Notes under the pieces: model-generated
Database searches by the model: none
What the model was told of the DNA's origin: nothing
What the model saw: the letters and a program-made list of their open reading frames with translations, nothing else
Shown: positions 32,653-45,700 of the stretch, in pieces
How positions within the stretch are numbered: the first letter of the stretch is position 1
Layout: each line of letters starts with the position of its first letter
Made by a program: the position numbers and the translations under genes
Assembly (NCBI GenBank): GCA_018398585.1
Contig: JAGTTD010000018.1
Span: 12,097,501 to 12,161,500 of the forward strand
Length of the DNA: 64,000 bases
Reading direction: 5' to 3'
Source of the DNA: Simmondsia chinensis
Lineage: Eukaryota > Streptophyta > Magnoliopsida > Caryophyllales > Simmondsiaceae

Positions 32653-34489
32653 TACACACTGACTAGGATAGTATGGTAGTCTCCTAGGGAGCATTATGAT
32701 ACTGTCTTAGAGGCCAAAAAGATTGGTTAGCTCATCATTACATACGCATAGAGAAGAGTTAGGTGGATTCCATGCTTTGTTTGTTCGTTAAAATTATTGA
32801 AAAGATTCACACGACTCAAAATATCAAGTGGAAGTGAGCATCTAAGTGAATGATCATGGCTCCATTATTGGTCTAGCAGTATAGTAGGTGGGTGCTACTC
32901 CCTGAGAGGGCGTTCATTTGCAAAATACAGGTTTGATCTCTTAGAGATAGACTGAAGTGCAGGAAAAATAGGTGAGGCCACACCGACATGGTGTACTTCA
33001 TGGACTTATATGGAAGTCGAGGTAGCAGTATACACTTGATTAGGGTGCTACATCAGCCTCCCTAAGGAGCGCTGTTGTATGAACTTAGAAGATGAGGGAA
33101 GTGTGGTGCTTTAAATATGTGTAGTAAGAGCTTACAAGAAAACTATTTATTGAGAAGAGTTCTCACCCTTCTGATATCTCAAGTCGGCTTCACAGATGGA
33201 GAGTTTTAGGTAGTTCGGTTGGGTTGCCACAGCATACAGGTAAGTGTTGAATTGTGAACTCCGAACTTTGATTGTTTGTTAAGCATAAGAAAAGTAACCC
33301 TGTATGTTATATGACTTGATTACAATTTTTGATTTGAGATTGGTTATTAATTTTGCATTATGATTAATATTGATATATCTTATTTGTCTATTCTGTTATG
33401 TTCGCTATAATTTAATATGCCTTAATACATGTTGAACACTAGTAGATGTTCAGAATTCTCTAGTTTGCTGCTAATAGATCTACTAAGTTGAAAAGAACGT
33501 TTCGAACGTTAGACTAGACTAATGAGTTAGTCAGTTGCAAGATTTAGATATTAGATGTTGAACGTATTCTAGTATTAGATACTTGAAAATTCAACTATAG
33601 TAGAAATGATAAGATATTTGAAAGAAGTGTTTGATTAGAGAACTGGAGGCATGAGAACAACTAATGGGAAAGATGATAGACACACGATTGTGTTAAGAAA
33701 GTTTAGTTCACGAGTGTGTCATATGATGATGGCTTATTTAATTGAACTAGAATTCTTGATGCAAATATTAATAGTCAATCTCAACAGGATATAATCCTGA
33801 TTTGCCTATCAAAGTCTTTTAATCAGCTTAGACTACATACATCGAATAATAGAGATTATTCGTTGTCCGAATTGATGAAAGTACAGTTTGAGAAAAGGTT
33901 TCATGGGAACTAAGAGAAGAGTCGACTTAGTGTAAACATCTATCTAATGAATTCGGAACCATAAAGGGTAAGGTAAAACATGAGTAAAAATAGTTTTGTC
34001 TCTTTTATAAAAGCACCGGACATTTTTTAAAATGAACTGCCTAGGTACTTGGATACTGTCATTGCCAAGATTGGAAAGCCGACATGATAGATGTTCGATA
34101 TCATGTCTTCTTTAATAGTGACCAGTAGGTAGTTCACTAGTGTCCTGGTCAGTGGACTTTCAGTAAGGGCACCAATAGATATCATGTCTCCTCTAGTAGT
34201 GATGTTGAGTAACTATCTTAATACCAGTTTCTTTAGAATTTTGATTTCTATATACTATTTGTTTCAAAATCTTTTTTTTAGTTATTTTTTAGAAAAATAA
34301 ACTGATAATCAAGTAAATAAAGTGTTTATTACAAACACTACGCTGTTAGATAGTCGACTTATTTTAATCAAAACTATGTTAATGGTAGTTTATTCGTCTA
34401 ATGCAAGTTAGGCTGTGTAACTATATAAAAGAAGAATTTCTCGAAGCGCATAAAGTTTTTAAGTGGAACTTGATCTTAAGTCACATTAA

Positions 34490-36190
34490 TTTAATATGAT
34501 TTAAAACTATGGGATTAGTAAGTACTAAAATAATAACCGGCATGGGAATTGTGTTCAAATTAGTAGTGACTGAAAGAGCCTTGAAGAGTAAAGGAATTAG
34601 AGTCACTAAGCTACAAGATCTTGTTCATAAACTGTTTATGAACTACTAAAAGTTTAAATGAGCAGGAGCAATGAGTATTTCATAAAAGTTTATGAATAAC
34701 TGCTCAAAGAATTAAAGACTAAAATTATGATAAGTTAGGTAATTATATCAAGTCACTTTGATTAGATCAAGTGGTAATTTCAGGAGAATTCTTTTTTTTT
34801 TTTTTTCTCTCCTTACTACAAAATGTTGTAGAAAGGATCCATAATGTGTTATTGAATATGATAAGATTATTATGATGAGTCACATTTACATATCAAAAGG
34901 TTTGTTACGTAAGAGGTTTTAGAAAGTGTTTTAAAGTATATTAGATAGCTTGTGTTAGATAAATTGATAGTATGAGATGATGTGTCTCGACAGCATGATA
35001 CAACCTATAGTGTAGATGTCGTATTAAATATATCTTCAACTAGGTTATTGTCACACTAAGTACATGAGAGCTTTGATGTAGCGGTAGGATGGTAAGGGTT
35101 TCCTGACGGATTCATGTCTTTAGTCTTAAGGGTTAAGCATGACAGTGAATCTGATCCTTTATACTACAATGATAATCTTAAGCGTAACGATGCAGACAAT
35201 GGGTCAGGGCAATAAAAGTGAAGTTAGACTAATTGTATTTGATTATGTCTGGGAACTTATAGAGGGGTCGAAAGACATTAAGTCTAATAGATTGGATCTG
35301 AATGGATCTATAAGGACAAAGAGTTCATTGGATGATAGATTGATGGCATCGGGTTATATACCCTAAAGAAAGGAATCATCTTTGATGAAACCTTCTAGTG
35401 AGGTGCTATGCTTATAAGGATCCTCTTATCCATTGTATCTCATTGTGATAAAAATATGGGAAATGGAAGTAAAGATGACAATTTCTGAATGGTCATCTTG
35501 AAAAGGTTATGTATATGATGCAACTAGACAAGTTTGTTGCTAAGAGTCAAGAGCATTTAGTATGCAAATTGAGGTAGTCCATTTGTAGATTTAAATAAGC
35601 ATATTGTTCATTGAATAGTAGATTCGACGACGGTTATTAAGTCCTAGCGATTTGAATCAATAGTTAGTAAACCATGAGAGTACGTGTGACATGGCTAGAA
35701 AGTAGTGACTTTATAAGTGTTGTAAAGAGATGACATTATGCTCATTGTGAATGGTGTGGAACTGTCATGAGCTGTTAAGAATTAATTGTCCAGTCAGTAT
35801 AAAATGAAAGAACCTAGATGAGCATACTATGTTCTTATAGTCAAGCTTTTGCGAAATTCTTTGAAAGATGTTGAGTCTATAATGGGTCATTTGTTTTAAA
35901 AGGGAGTCTAGCCATTTGACATAAAAAATCCATTTTACTCTTATAGTAAGAGTTATTAGATGGTGAAGAGTGAAGCAGTCTTGTATTGCTTATTTCACCA
36001 TGGAAGTCGGGCAATTGACAACTATGAAGTTGTTGAGTAGACTAGTTGACTTACAAAATTCCTAGTAGATGAAAGTTTGTGAGGAAAGGAATGAGACAAT
36101 GACATATCGATATTGGTTAATATTTATAGTCAAAGAGTTGACAGATCCCTAGAGGATAGTTATACAATGTAGGGCTAATTGGGTTTAGGA
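34490..36190 (+). pseudogene. Copia pol remnants of the 10.2-kb element
   Basis: LSHINLI (near 34480) is the pre-integrase H-I motif. DGFMSLVLRVKHDSESDPLYYND (35107-35174, two stretches) matches the linker found in the tandem family. VWELIEGSKDIKS (35249) matches the start of RT (VWxLVExPxGxKxIG). RDDIMLIVNGVEL (35728-35766) is the YVDD box with Tyr-Val lost, and LSSQYKMKE follows. KSEAVLYCLFHHG (35962) and a GLGQVKDC-like end (36180) represent RNase H. Stops occur throughout. Confidence 0.7.
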
Positions 36191-36202
36191 CAAGTGAAAG
36201 AT

Positions 36203-38085
36203 TGTTAAAATTGGTGTCATGGAAAACTCAATTAGTTAGTTTTAAATATTAAATAAATAAAATTATTTTGTTTATTTATTGTCTGTTTGTGTTTTACGAG
36301 TCAAATATGTGTGTGATTGTTTTCTAAAACGTTCAATGAGATGGACATAGTCTAAGATGACATGTCGAGTTTGGCTTCAGTAGTCAATGAGATTGAGCCA
36401 CATATATACTTAAATCAAATAAGTGATATGTTGTCAACGTATATGTTCGTAGTCAAGGATGAGTTTGGACAACTTATCTAATAAGACTATAATATGATAC
36501 TTTAGATAAATTGTCTTGGTTATGATACTTTAGATAGTGTTGTCTATATGACTGAAATACTGAGCAGGACCACTTGAATTAGTTGTTTCTTTACTGCTAT
36601 CGGAAATAATTAATTCTATAAGACGATAACTCTAAATCCAGGAGATAGTTTGAACTTTTGCATGGATTGTTGCTTGCTTTAATGTGCAAAAAAGATTAGT
36701 CACATTGTGTCGACTTAAATCTTGTGTGCATTAGGTAGTGGCATGAAGTGTGGCGGGAACAGTTATTTTATGTGGAATCTATAGTCTCTAATGAGATAAA
36801 TGTTCCCTTAGTTGATTAGCAACCATATGAACATATTCTAAAATTTTTAGTCAAAGTATTCCATATGTTTGATATTTAGAATTAATACAGAAATTATTTC
36901 TATATTATTCAATTGTTCGAGAAGGGCGAGTCAGGAACTTTTGTGAAAGAGGAAAAAAAAAAAAAAGATAGTAGTTAAAGTTACTTTTGCTGACGGATAT
37001 CTAATAGAGTGGTTGATTGTCACAATAAAAGTAATTTGGAAAATTCTTGAGTGGATATATTTAATTCTAGAGTGCAGTAAAACTTATTTAGTGGAATTAA
37101 TTTTACTAAATGGTAATCAATTATTACCATGAGATGATAATAAGATTTGACCCATTTAGAGTTTGAGTTAGATTGTCCCCGAGGTCCTTTCGTAAGTTTC
37201 AACTTAAGCATCATTTGAAAATATTTAAAAATTAATTCATGAGATAAATTTTTTATTTATAAGATAAATAATTTTTTATGCTAAATGAATATTAATGAGA
37301 TGAATATATATAGTATGATAAATTATATCTTGTTTTAAATGAAACAAAAAAAAAAAAAAAAGGAAAAAGGAGAATGACATCCCAACCTAGCACGTGCAGG
37401 TTCATTTAGATGGGGGTGGAGTGTGCAGTTTCAAAAAAGGGTAAATCAGCGTCGCTGACGTCAGTGACACAGACTTCACATGGGTTGAACGCGCATGGAG
37501 CCCTTCTTGCTGACGTCATCGCCTGGTTGTTTCTTTTTATACAAACGTCTTTTATCGTGAGAATAATGAAGGGTTTTGGTAGTTGGTTTTCTCTCGAGAC
37601 CAAAATCTTTATAATTATTTTTAGAAGTTTTCAAAATTTATTATTTAGCATAATTTTTCTTAAAATTTATTTTGCAAAAAGATTGAAAGGAAAACTGCTA
37701 CTAAGAATTTTTCCTAAGTTAAATATTTTTGGGAGTCCACACTCCCGGTACTAGAAAAGGTCATTGCGAAGAAAACAATGAGGTGTCAAGAAATGTTCTT
37801 CAGTTTCAGATCTTCACGTCGGAGTTGGAATTCACGCTTCAGGTATGTTTAATTAAATATTTGATGTTTAATTTGTTTTTCTTTTATTTTATTTATTCTC
37901 CATATCATGTTTAATATCTATTTTATATGATATTTTGTTTGTCATATTATAACTATATTACAGTAAGATCTAGATTTGATTAAATAATTTAATTAGATCA
38001 GGGCTTTAGATTTAAAATTCAAAACTTTAAATCGTTTTTTGTTGTGCCTAATTTAGGGAAATATATTTGAAATATATTCTCAAGA
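36203..38085 (+). repeat. 3' LTR of the 10.2-kb Copia element
   Basis: 1883 bp. Two palindromic TGACGTCA sites (37456-37463 and 37511-37518), poly-A near 37350, and donor-like tcaggtatgt ending at 37848. The end point is set by the target duplication. Confidence 0.88.
37456..37518. promoter_or_regulatory. Paired TGACGTCA motifs in the LTR U3
   Basis: Two perfect 8-bp CRE/as-1-like palindromes, 55 bp apart, upstream of a TATA-like tttttatacaa. TGACG cores are known binding sites of plant bZIP (TGA) factors. A promoter role in this element is inferred. Confidence 0.5.
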
Positions 38086-38344
38086 AACTTACCCAAGAAC
38101 CTAATTGATTTATGTCACATTTTAGTCATGAAAGTGATCACAAATGGACCTTTTGGTTAGCAAAGTAAAGTTTCGAAAGATTTAGTCACCTAACCCACAG
38201 TAAAAGTCTCTTTTAGTCATCTAAGTAGTTTAAAATGGACAAATTAGTTACACAGTTCGGATTTTGGAAGATTGAATCAACCAACTTGTAGTGAAAGTCT
38301 CATTTACTCACCGAAGTAGTTTAAAATGGACTAGTTGGTCGCCC

Positions 38345-38482
38345 ATATGATATAACAACAACTACAAGAGGCCCAGTGAATCAAAGGCTCTGGCGTGAGC
38401 AGGGTCGGGAGGGGAGGGGGGAGATGTACACAGCCTTACCTCATCAGAGGGATACTCTAACTGGAAGCTGTTTCCAAGGATC
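38345..38482 (-). mobile_element. SINE 3' portion with plant Angio-type tail
   Basis: The minus strand reads ccttggaaacagcttcc, gaggtaaggctgtgtacatc, a C-rich run, gaccctgctcacgcc, then gggcctcttgtagttgttgtta. This is the conserved tail arrangement of Au/TS-type plant SINEs with a TTG-rich end. A degraded box B-like ggttgaggatcc lies near 38480. Box A and the 5' end are not recognisable, so it is 5'-truncated or diverged. Confidence 0.75.
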
Positions 38483-38789
38483 CTCAACCATAAAAGCTTG
38501 AATGACATGAAAAGCATGGAGAACATGGAGAGCATGAGCAGCATGTAAGCGTGGAAGCATCTAAGCAAGAGCAAAAAGCAAGAGCAAGCAAGCATCTATG
38601 GGAGAGAGCCTACCTAACGACAGGATGCAAGCATATATATGGTGTAAGCAACAATTAGCAAGTCAGAAATGCGTCTAAACAAACAGGCATATAAGAAGGC
38701 TGGGGCGCCAGTACTAGCTTAGAAGTGCTCGTCACTCCTACCTTGCTATATTTGTTACATATATACTAATCCTCCACTAAGCTTTGTGT
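38483..38789. other. Unassigned insert in the left fold-back arm
   Basis: Contains imperfect agcatggag/agcaagag-type short repeats (38510-38600). This segment and the SINE have no counterpart in the right arm, so both were added after the arms formed. Confidence 0.4.
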
Positions 38790-38908
38790 AAGGTCATCTC
38801 CTTATTGATTGGTCATCCATGTGATAATTTTTGGAAAATTTCATCATCCAACTTTAAATAATAACTTATTTTCATCGCTAAACAAATTTAAAAATGTTAA
38901 AAAGTTTA

Positions 38909-41900
38909 GGGAAATGGTACGGATTGGACCCCCCAGCCCCCCCTTAATGTTTTTTAGACCCCTTTAACCATAAATAGACTCTTTTGGACAAAAATGCCCT
39001 CCCACCTCACCCCCCCCCCCCATCCGTCCCCTCTCTCTCTCTCTCTCTTTCTCTCTCCTCATTTAATGCAAGGCAGGCAAAAGTACACTCTTTTGACCTT
39101 TCACTCTCCTTTTCTTCATTTTTTTTCCTTTTGAATTTTTTTTGTCAAAAAAAAAATATAATTTCCAAATTTGCCCTTTCTTCTTCTTCCCTCCCAGACC
39201 TTGTTTAGGCGTGCTTAAAGTAATTAATAAAATCATACACTAGGTATGATTCCTTTTAATGGTGTAAAATGTGCTTATTCAGGTGTATCACAAGAAATTA
39301 GTGGTAAAAGACTTATCATACACAATGTATGATAGGTTATAATGGCATAAAATCAACTTTTGCTTTTTGTTTCAAGTAATTAGACGTACAGTTGGATGAA
39401 ATCGAATCATACACTGGGTATGATGCGTTTTAATGATGTAAAATGAACTTATTCAGGTGTATTCCAAGCAATTAGTGGTAAATGACTTGTCATACACAAT
39501 GTATGATAGGTTATAATGGCATAAAATCAACTTTTGCTGTTTTTTTCAAGTAATTAGGGGTATAGTGGTCTGAAATCGAATCATACAATGGGTATGATGA
39601 GTTAAAATGGTGTAAAATGAACTTATTCAGGTGTAGTTCAAGCAATTAGTGGTAAATGCCTTGTCATACACAATATATGATAGGTTATAATGGCAAAAAA
39701 TTAACTTTTGCTGTTTTTTTCAAGTAATTACTGTTACAGTGGGCTGAAATCTAATCATACAATGGGTATGATACTCTGAAATGGTCTAAAATGAACATTT
39801 TCAGGTTTTATTAAAACAATTAGTGGTAAATGACTTATCATACACAATGTATGATAGGTTATAATCGCATGAAATCAACTTTTGTTATTTTTTTTCAAGT
39901 AATTAGACGTACAGTGGGATGAAATCGAATCATACACTGGGTATGATGCGTTTTAATGGTGTAAAATGAACTTATTCAGGTGTATTACAAGAAATTAGTT
40001 GTAAATGACTTGTCATACACAATGTATGATAGGTTATAATGGCATAAAATCAACTTTTCCTATTTTTTTCAACTAATTACTGTTACAGTGGGATGAAATC
40101 GAATCATACAATGGGTATGATACATTTTAATGGTGTAAAATGAACTTATTCAGGTTCTTTTCAAGCAATTAGTTGTAAATGACTTATCATACACAATGTA
40201 TGATAGGTTATAATGTCAAAAAATTAACTTTTACTGGTTTTTACTTCTAATTACTGTTACAGAGGTCTGAATCGAATCATACAATGGGTATGATGTGTTT
40301 TAATAGTGTAAAATGAACTTATTCAGGTTTATTTCAAGCAATTAGTTGTAAATCACTTATCATACACAATGTATGATACGTTATAATGGCATAAAATTAA
40401 CTTTTGCTGTTTTTTTCAAGTAATTAGGGGTAAGTGGTCTGAAATCGAATCATACACTGGGTATGATTCGTCTTAATGGTTTAAAATGAGCTTATTCAGG
40501 TGTATTACAAGAAATTAGTGTTAAATGACTTTTAATACACAACGTACGATAGGTTTAATGGCATAAAATCAACTTTTACTGGTTTTTTCAACTAATTACT
40601 GTTACAGTGGGATGAAATCGAATCATGCACTGGGTATGATGCGTTTTAATGGTGTAAAATGAACTTATTCAGGTTTATTTCAAGGAATTAGTTGTAAATG
40701 ACTTCTCATACACAATGTATGATACGTTATAATGGCAAAAAATTAACTTTTGCTATTTTTTCAAGTAATTAGGGGTAAGTGGTCTGAAATTGAATCATAC
40801 ACTGGGTGTGATTCGTTTTAATGGTTTGAAATGAGCTTATTCAGGTTTAGTTCTAAACAATTAGTGGTAAATGACGTATCATACCCAATGTATGATAGGT
40901 TGTAATGGCATAAAATCAACTTTTGCTGTTTTTTTTAAGTAATTAGGGGTACAGTAGTCTGAAATCGAATCATAAACTGGGTATGATGCTTTATAGTGGT
41001 GTAAAGTGACCTTATTCAGGTATATTAGAAGTAATTAGCGGTAAAGAGCTTGTCAGACACAATGTATGATAGGTTTTATTGGCATAAAATCAACTTTTGC
41101 TGTTTTTTTTCAAGTTATTAGGGGTACAGGGGTTTGAAATCGAATCATACACTGGGTATGATACGCTTTAATGGTGTAAAGTGAACTTATTCATGTTTAG
41201 TTCATGAAATTAGTGGTAAATGACTTATCATACACAATTTATGATACGTTAAAATGACATAAAATCAACTTTTGCAGTTTTTTTTCAAATAATTAGGGGT
41301 AAGTGGTCTGAAATCGAATTATACACTGGGTATGATTCGTTTTAATGGTGTAAAATGAGGTTATTCAGGTGTAATTCAAGAAATTAATGGTAAATGACTT
41401 GTAATACACAATGTATGATAGATTTTAATGGCATAAAATCAACTTTTACTGATTTTTTCAACTAATTACTGTTACAGTGGGATGAAATCGAATCATACAA
41501 TGGGTATGATACGTTTTAATGGTGTAAAATGAACTTATTCAGGTGTATTCCAAGCAATTAGTGGTAAATGACTTGTCATACACAATGTATGATAGGTTTT
41601 AATAGCATAAAATCAACTTTTGCTGTTTTTTTCAAGTAATTAGGGGTACAGTGGTCTGAAATCGAATCATACACTGGGTATGATTCGTTTTAATGGTGTA
41701 AAATGACCTTACTTAGGTATAATTGAAGTAATTAGCGGTAAAGATCTTGTCATACACAATGTATGATAGGTTTTAATAGCATAAAATCAACTTTTGCGGG
41801 TTTTTCCATTTATTTAAGGGTACAGTGGTCTGAAATCTGCTTATATACGTGTATTTCAAGTTTTATTGGTGTATGACGCACTTCATACACGGTGTATGAT

Positions 41901-42060
41901 GGGTTATATTTGTGTAAAATCAGCGTTTTTTTGTGTATTTTTGGGATGTGTATTTGAAAAAAAATATACATTTTGAGTATATCCGTACGATTTTCCTTCA
42001 AAAAGGCCCTCCCATTCACCCCCCCAACCCGTCCCCTTTCTCTCTCCTCATTTAATGCCA
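38909..42060 (+). repeat. Left terminal inverted repeat of the MULE
   Basis: Outer unique part 38909-39228 (C-rich run, CT microsatellite, ttccaaatttgccc), array 39229-41830, inner unique part 41930-42060 (gtacgattttccttcaaaaa, cccgtccc). Each segment has its complement in the right repeat in the same order. It carries about 0.5 kb more array than the right repeat. Confidence 0.92.
39229..41830 (+). repeat. Tandem array of 88-bp dyad monomers, organised as ~175-bp dimers (left TIR)
   Basis: About 15 dimers. The A half carries atcatac-actgg-gtatgat and ttttaatggtgtaaaatgaac. The B half carries tcatac-acaat-gtatga and ttataatggcataaaatcaac. A and B are clearly related, so the ancestral unit was about 88 bp. 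The dyad arms are the best-kept part, while loops and spacers vary. Confidence 0.92.
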
Positions 42061-42061
42061 T

Positions 42062-42333
42062 CCCATCCATACCCCTGCTCTCGCCTCATTTACTTACAGC
42101 TGTAAAACCCCTTCCCACCTTTCTGTCTTCCCATAAGCAACTTGTTTTACAAGCCACCAGTCACTCTCCTCTTTCTCTCACCCGTTCATTCTCTCTCTCC
42201 TCTTTCCGAATTTGTTCATCCTCTTTCTCCTCTACTTCAGCTGTGATTGTCGTTCCCGTGGGTCTGACCTCTGTTTTCACACCTTCATCCTTGATCTATA
42301 GCTGCTCCAATCTTTAATCACCATTTTCGAAGG
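42062..42333 (+). promoter_or_regulatory. Probable 5' untranslated exon and promoter region of the Ulp1-like gene
   Basis: CT-rich leader just inside the TIR. It ends ttcgaag/gtgagt at 42333/42334, a strong splice donor. The matching acceptor ttatttcag lies directly before the ATG at 42752. No clear TATA box was identified, so the transcription start is not placed. Confidence 0.5.
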
Positions 42334-42751
42334 TGAGTAAGAGTTATTTTTGTACGGTTTAGGGTTTTGGTGCTCCAATGTATAATATCCGTTTGTTTCG
42401 TACCATTTCCTGAACATAGTGCATAGTATTTGTTAGGGTTTAGGGTTTTGGTGTTAGTGGCTTTGTGATTAGTGTTTTTTATTTGTGTAAAATGATCTTC
42501 TGCATGTTTTGTGGTTTTTTTTCACGTAAAATCGACCTTTGTGGTATAATGAACTTCTGCATGTTTCATATGAGCAACCATACAGTGTGTAGGATTGGTT
42601 TTAATGGTGTATAACCAACTTGTGTTTCTGTATTATAAGTAATTAGTGGTGGTGTATAATCAATTATACACTCTGTATGATTGATTTCAATGGTGTAGAA
42701 CCAAAGTGTGTCTGTTTGTGTTCAGTTAATGGTGTATTGCTTTTATTTCAG

Positions 42752-45700
42752 ATGGCATTTTACACACGTAGGAAGAGCCGTCCTGCCGTTGAGGTTGATT
42801 ACATTTTCCCGAGGGGTTTCTGGAAATTCCTCCAAATCAACCAAATAGGTTTGTCAACCAAGGTTGTTACGGAGATAAAGGAAATCTTGAAGGACGACGA
42901 AGCCAAGGTTTGACACTGTATCCATTTTAATTATGTTGACTTTTGACAATGACATTTATGATACCATATTAACTAAAAGTGTTTTGCATTACAGCTTGCC
43001 CTTGCCTCACAATACAATGTCGGGCATCTGCTTGGGCTGAGTGAGACCAATGTCAGCTTCTAGCATAGTCTCATTCACGTTGTCCTTCTCCACCAGGTGG
43101 CCAACCCCAATCCTGAGGAGTTATCATTCTTATTTGGTGGGAAGGTAGTGCACCTTGGGAGGAGGCAGTTTTGCATTCTCACCGGCTTGAGATATGCCGG
43201 TGTGGAAGATGTATGCGGTGGTCCCAACAGGCTGGTTGCCAAGTATGGCATGAGGGGGAGGATGACTAGGCAGCAGCTTTTTGATGCATGCAGAACCTGC
43301 TCCATCATGGACGACTAGGTTAAGCTTGCTGTTGCGTACCTGGTCGAGGGTCTACTGTTCGCCAAACGCAAGCGAACGGGCATTGACCCGAACATCCTGG
43401 CCCTCGTGGACGATGTGGACTCTTTCAATCGTGTTGCATGGGGATCCTTGAGCTGGAAATTCTTGGTGCGGAAGCTCAAGGATTTCGCTGCAAGAATGCA
43501 CCACGGTTTGGAGAATACCTACTCCGTCCACGGGTTCTACGATGTGGTTTCCATATTTGCCCTGGAAACCCTTCCAGAACTTGCCAAGGTTGGGGCGGTG
43601 AGGGTTGGCGACCAGCCTTTTGGGCGGATCCTTAACTGGAAGATGTCCGTTAAGGCTCCGTACTCCGCTCTGCTCTCAACGGTATTTGATCAGGTAATAA
43701 ATACACTATGTTGTTATTGTTTTACTACTGTATGTTTCATATATTTTGGGTTAGAAGTGTGTTTTGTAATTTTACTAACGTGTATATGATGTATCTTCCT
43801 TTGATCAGCAATTGAATGCCGAACCGATTAGACTGACGAGTGCGGAAGCCGGTCAGCCTAATCTACAAGGCATTCCTTATGCTGAGGATGCTGAGGAGGG
43901 GTTTCAATCTCCTGTTATGGCAATGCCAGCAGAGCTTGGTGAGGAGCCACAACCATTGGCAACTCAACCTCCATTGCCGGCATCCAGGGAGGACCCGTAT
44001 CCTACGTCAACCAATTCGGCGGACCAATCGGTATGATGAATTATTTTGTGTTTATTTAATCGTATTTTTATCCGTGTGGATACTACATTATTCAAATTTG
44101 CTGATTATGCCAATTTGGAGGACTTATTGCAGGTTATGGAGAGACTCGAAGCGATGGATAAAGAGGTGCAGATGGTACGGATGCAGCTTGAAGCGCACCA
44201 GCGAATGCTGCAAATGTACGAACGACGGTTTGAGGCTCAGGATGCACTGATTAAGGAGCTGCTCTCAGACCGTCAAGCGCAGGCCGCATCGCCGCACTTA
44301 TGTTCATCGACTTCCGCTCATCCATCCCCGATTGAGCAAGCCATAATAGTTTCTCCTGTATGTACTGGGTAAGACACTAGATTCCTTGTTAGTGTCCCAA
44401 TTTGTTATGTTTTCATGCATGTTGATGCTTATTGACTTCTGCTATATGCTATGCCATCTAGGGCCAAGGAAAATGTCTTCAAGGAACCATTGTCACCGCA
44501 TGTCGAAGGCGTTGAAAACTTGTTGACATTGTCCGAGACAGTGTGTAGTTTGGGGCAAGAGAGGAGGGACCCCAAGCCAAACCCCAAGTACAAAGGTGAG
44601 GAATGGACTGCGGAGGGTAAGAGCAAACGGGCAAAAATTACCCATCCTGGACCGGAGCCAGTTCTGCCCTTCAATCCATTCCAGCCTCCCTCCGACAAAG
44701 ACATAGAAGATTTTGAAGATTTTTACAAAAGTTTCCACGCAACGGTCGCTAAGTGAGTGTGATTTTGCATGATACTTTTTGATAATTTGTATGTAAAAGT
44801 TTCTAGAATGCATCTTTCTTAGGTGTGTTTCAAGTAATTAGTGGTGTCTGAAAGAAAATCATACACTGTGTATGATGCACTATCATGGTATCAAGTGAAC
44901 TTATTCAGGTGTATTTTAATTAATTAGTGGTAAATGATTTGTCATACACAATATATGATAGGTTATAATGGCATAAAATCAACTTTTGTTATTTTATTCA
45001 AGTAATTAGGGGTACAGTGGTCTGAAATTGAATCCTACACTGGGTATGATGCGTTTTAATGGTGTAAAATGATTCGATTCAGGTGTATTTTAAGCAATTA
45101 GTAGTAAATGACTTGGCATACACAATGTATGATAGGTTTTAATGGCATAAAATCAACGTTTGCAGTTTTTTTATGTAATTACTATTACAGTGGTCTGAAA
45201 TCGAATCATACACTGGGTATGATGCGTTTTAATGGTGTAAAATGATTCGATTTAGGTGTATTTTAAGCAATTAGTGGTAAATGACTTGGCATACACAATG
45301 TATGATAGGTTTTAATGGCATAAAATCAACTTTTGCAGTTATTTTTATGTAATTACTGTTACAGTGGTCTGAAATCGAATCATACACTGGGTATGACTCG
45401 TTTTAATGGTTTAAAATGAGCTTATTCAGGTTTATTACAAGAAATTAGTGTTAAAAGACTTGTCATACACAATGTATGATAGGTTTTAATGGCATAAAAT
45501 CAACTTTTGCTCGTTTTTCAAGTAATTACTGTTACAGTGGTCTGAAATCATCTTTCTTATGGTATGCTTATATATCGTGCTTGGTGTTGTATATTACAGA
45601 GATTTGAAGACCCCCTTTCCGTTACCTAATGATCAACGAATGGATTTCTCTATTTTGACTGTGACGACGGGTCAATTTTGGTATCGGTTGAGAAACGAGG

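Larger units (their letters stand above)
29751..34480 (+). other. Interior of the 10.2-kb Copia element with little coding left
   Basis: AT-rich leader and gag region with no recognisable capsid, plus the nested mini-element at 30978-32652. Phrases such as ggtctagcagtatagtaggt (about 32870) and 'cctaaggagc' are shared with the interiors at 12720 and 19145, showing family relationship in the untranslated leader. Confidence 0.5.
27860..38085 (+). mobile_element. Decayed Copia element with 1.9-kb LTRs
   Basis: LTRs at 27860-29733 and 36203-38085 both begin TGTT and share the phrase ggaaaactcaatt(agttag) near their start. Flanks aactc (27855-27859) and aactt (38086-38090) fit a target duplication. 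A degraded PBS follows the first LTR and the PPT caagtgaaagat (about 36191-36202) precedes the second. The interior holds weak pre-integrase, RT and RNase H remnants and a nested reverse-oriented mini-element (30978-32652). Its layout, with leader repeats and 'aagtgggag' phrases, marks it as a distant relative of the 9058-24218 family. Confidence 0.87.

Noticed and set aside
39229..41830. CRISPR-like regular repeats
   Set aside because: The whole ~88-bp unit is related from copy to copy, with no unique spacers. The array is part of a plant MULE TIR.
41973..42317. 114-codon plus-strand frame as a MULE protein
   Set aside because: It starts in the TIR and is driven by CT-rich leader sequence (Ser/Leu/Pro runs). 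The splice donor at 42333/42334 and the ATG at 42752 give a better gene start.
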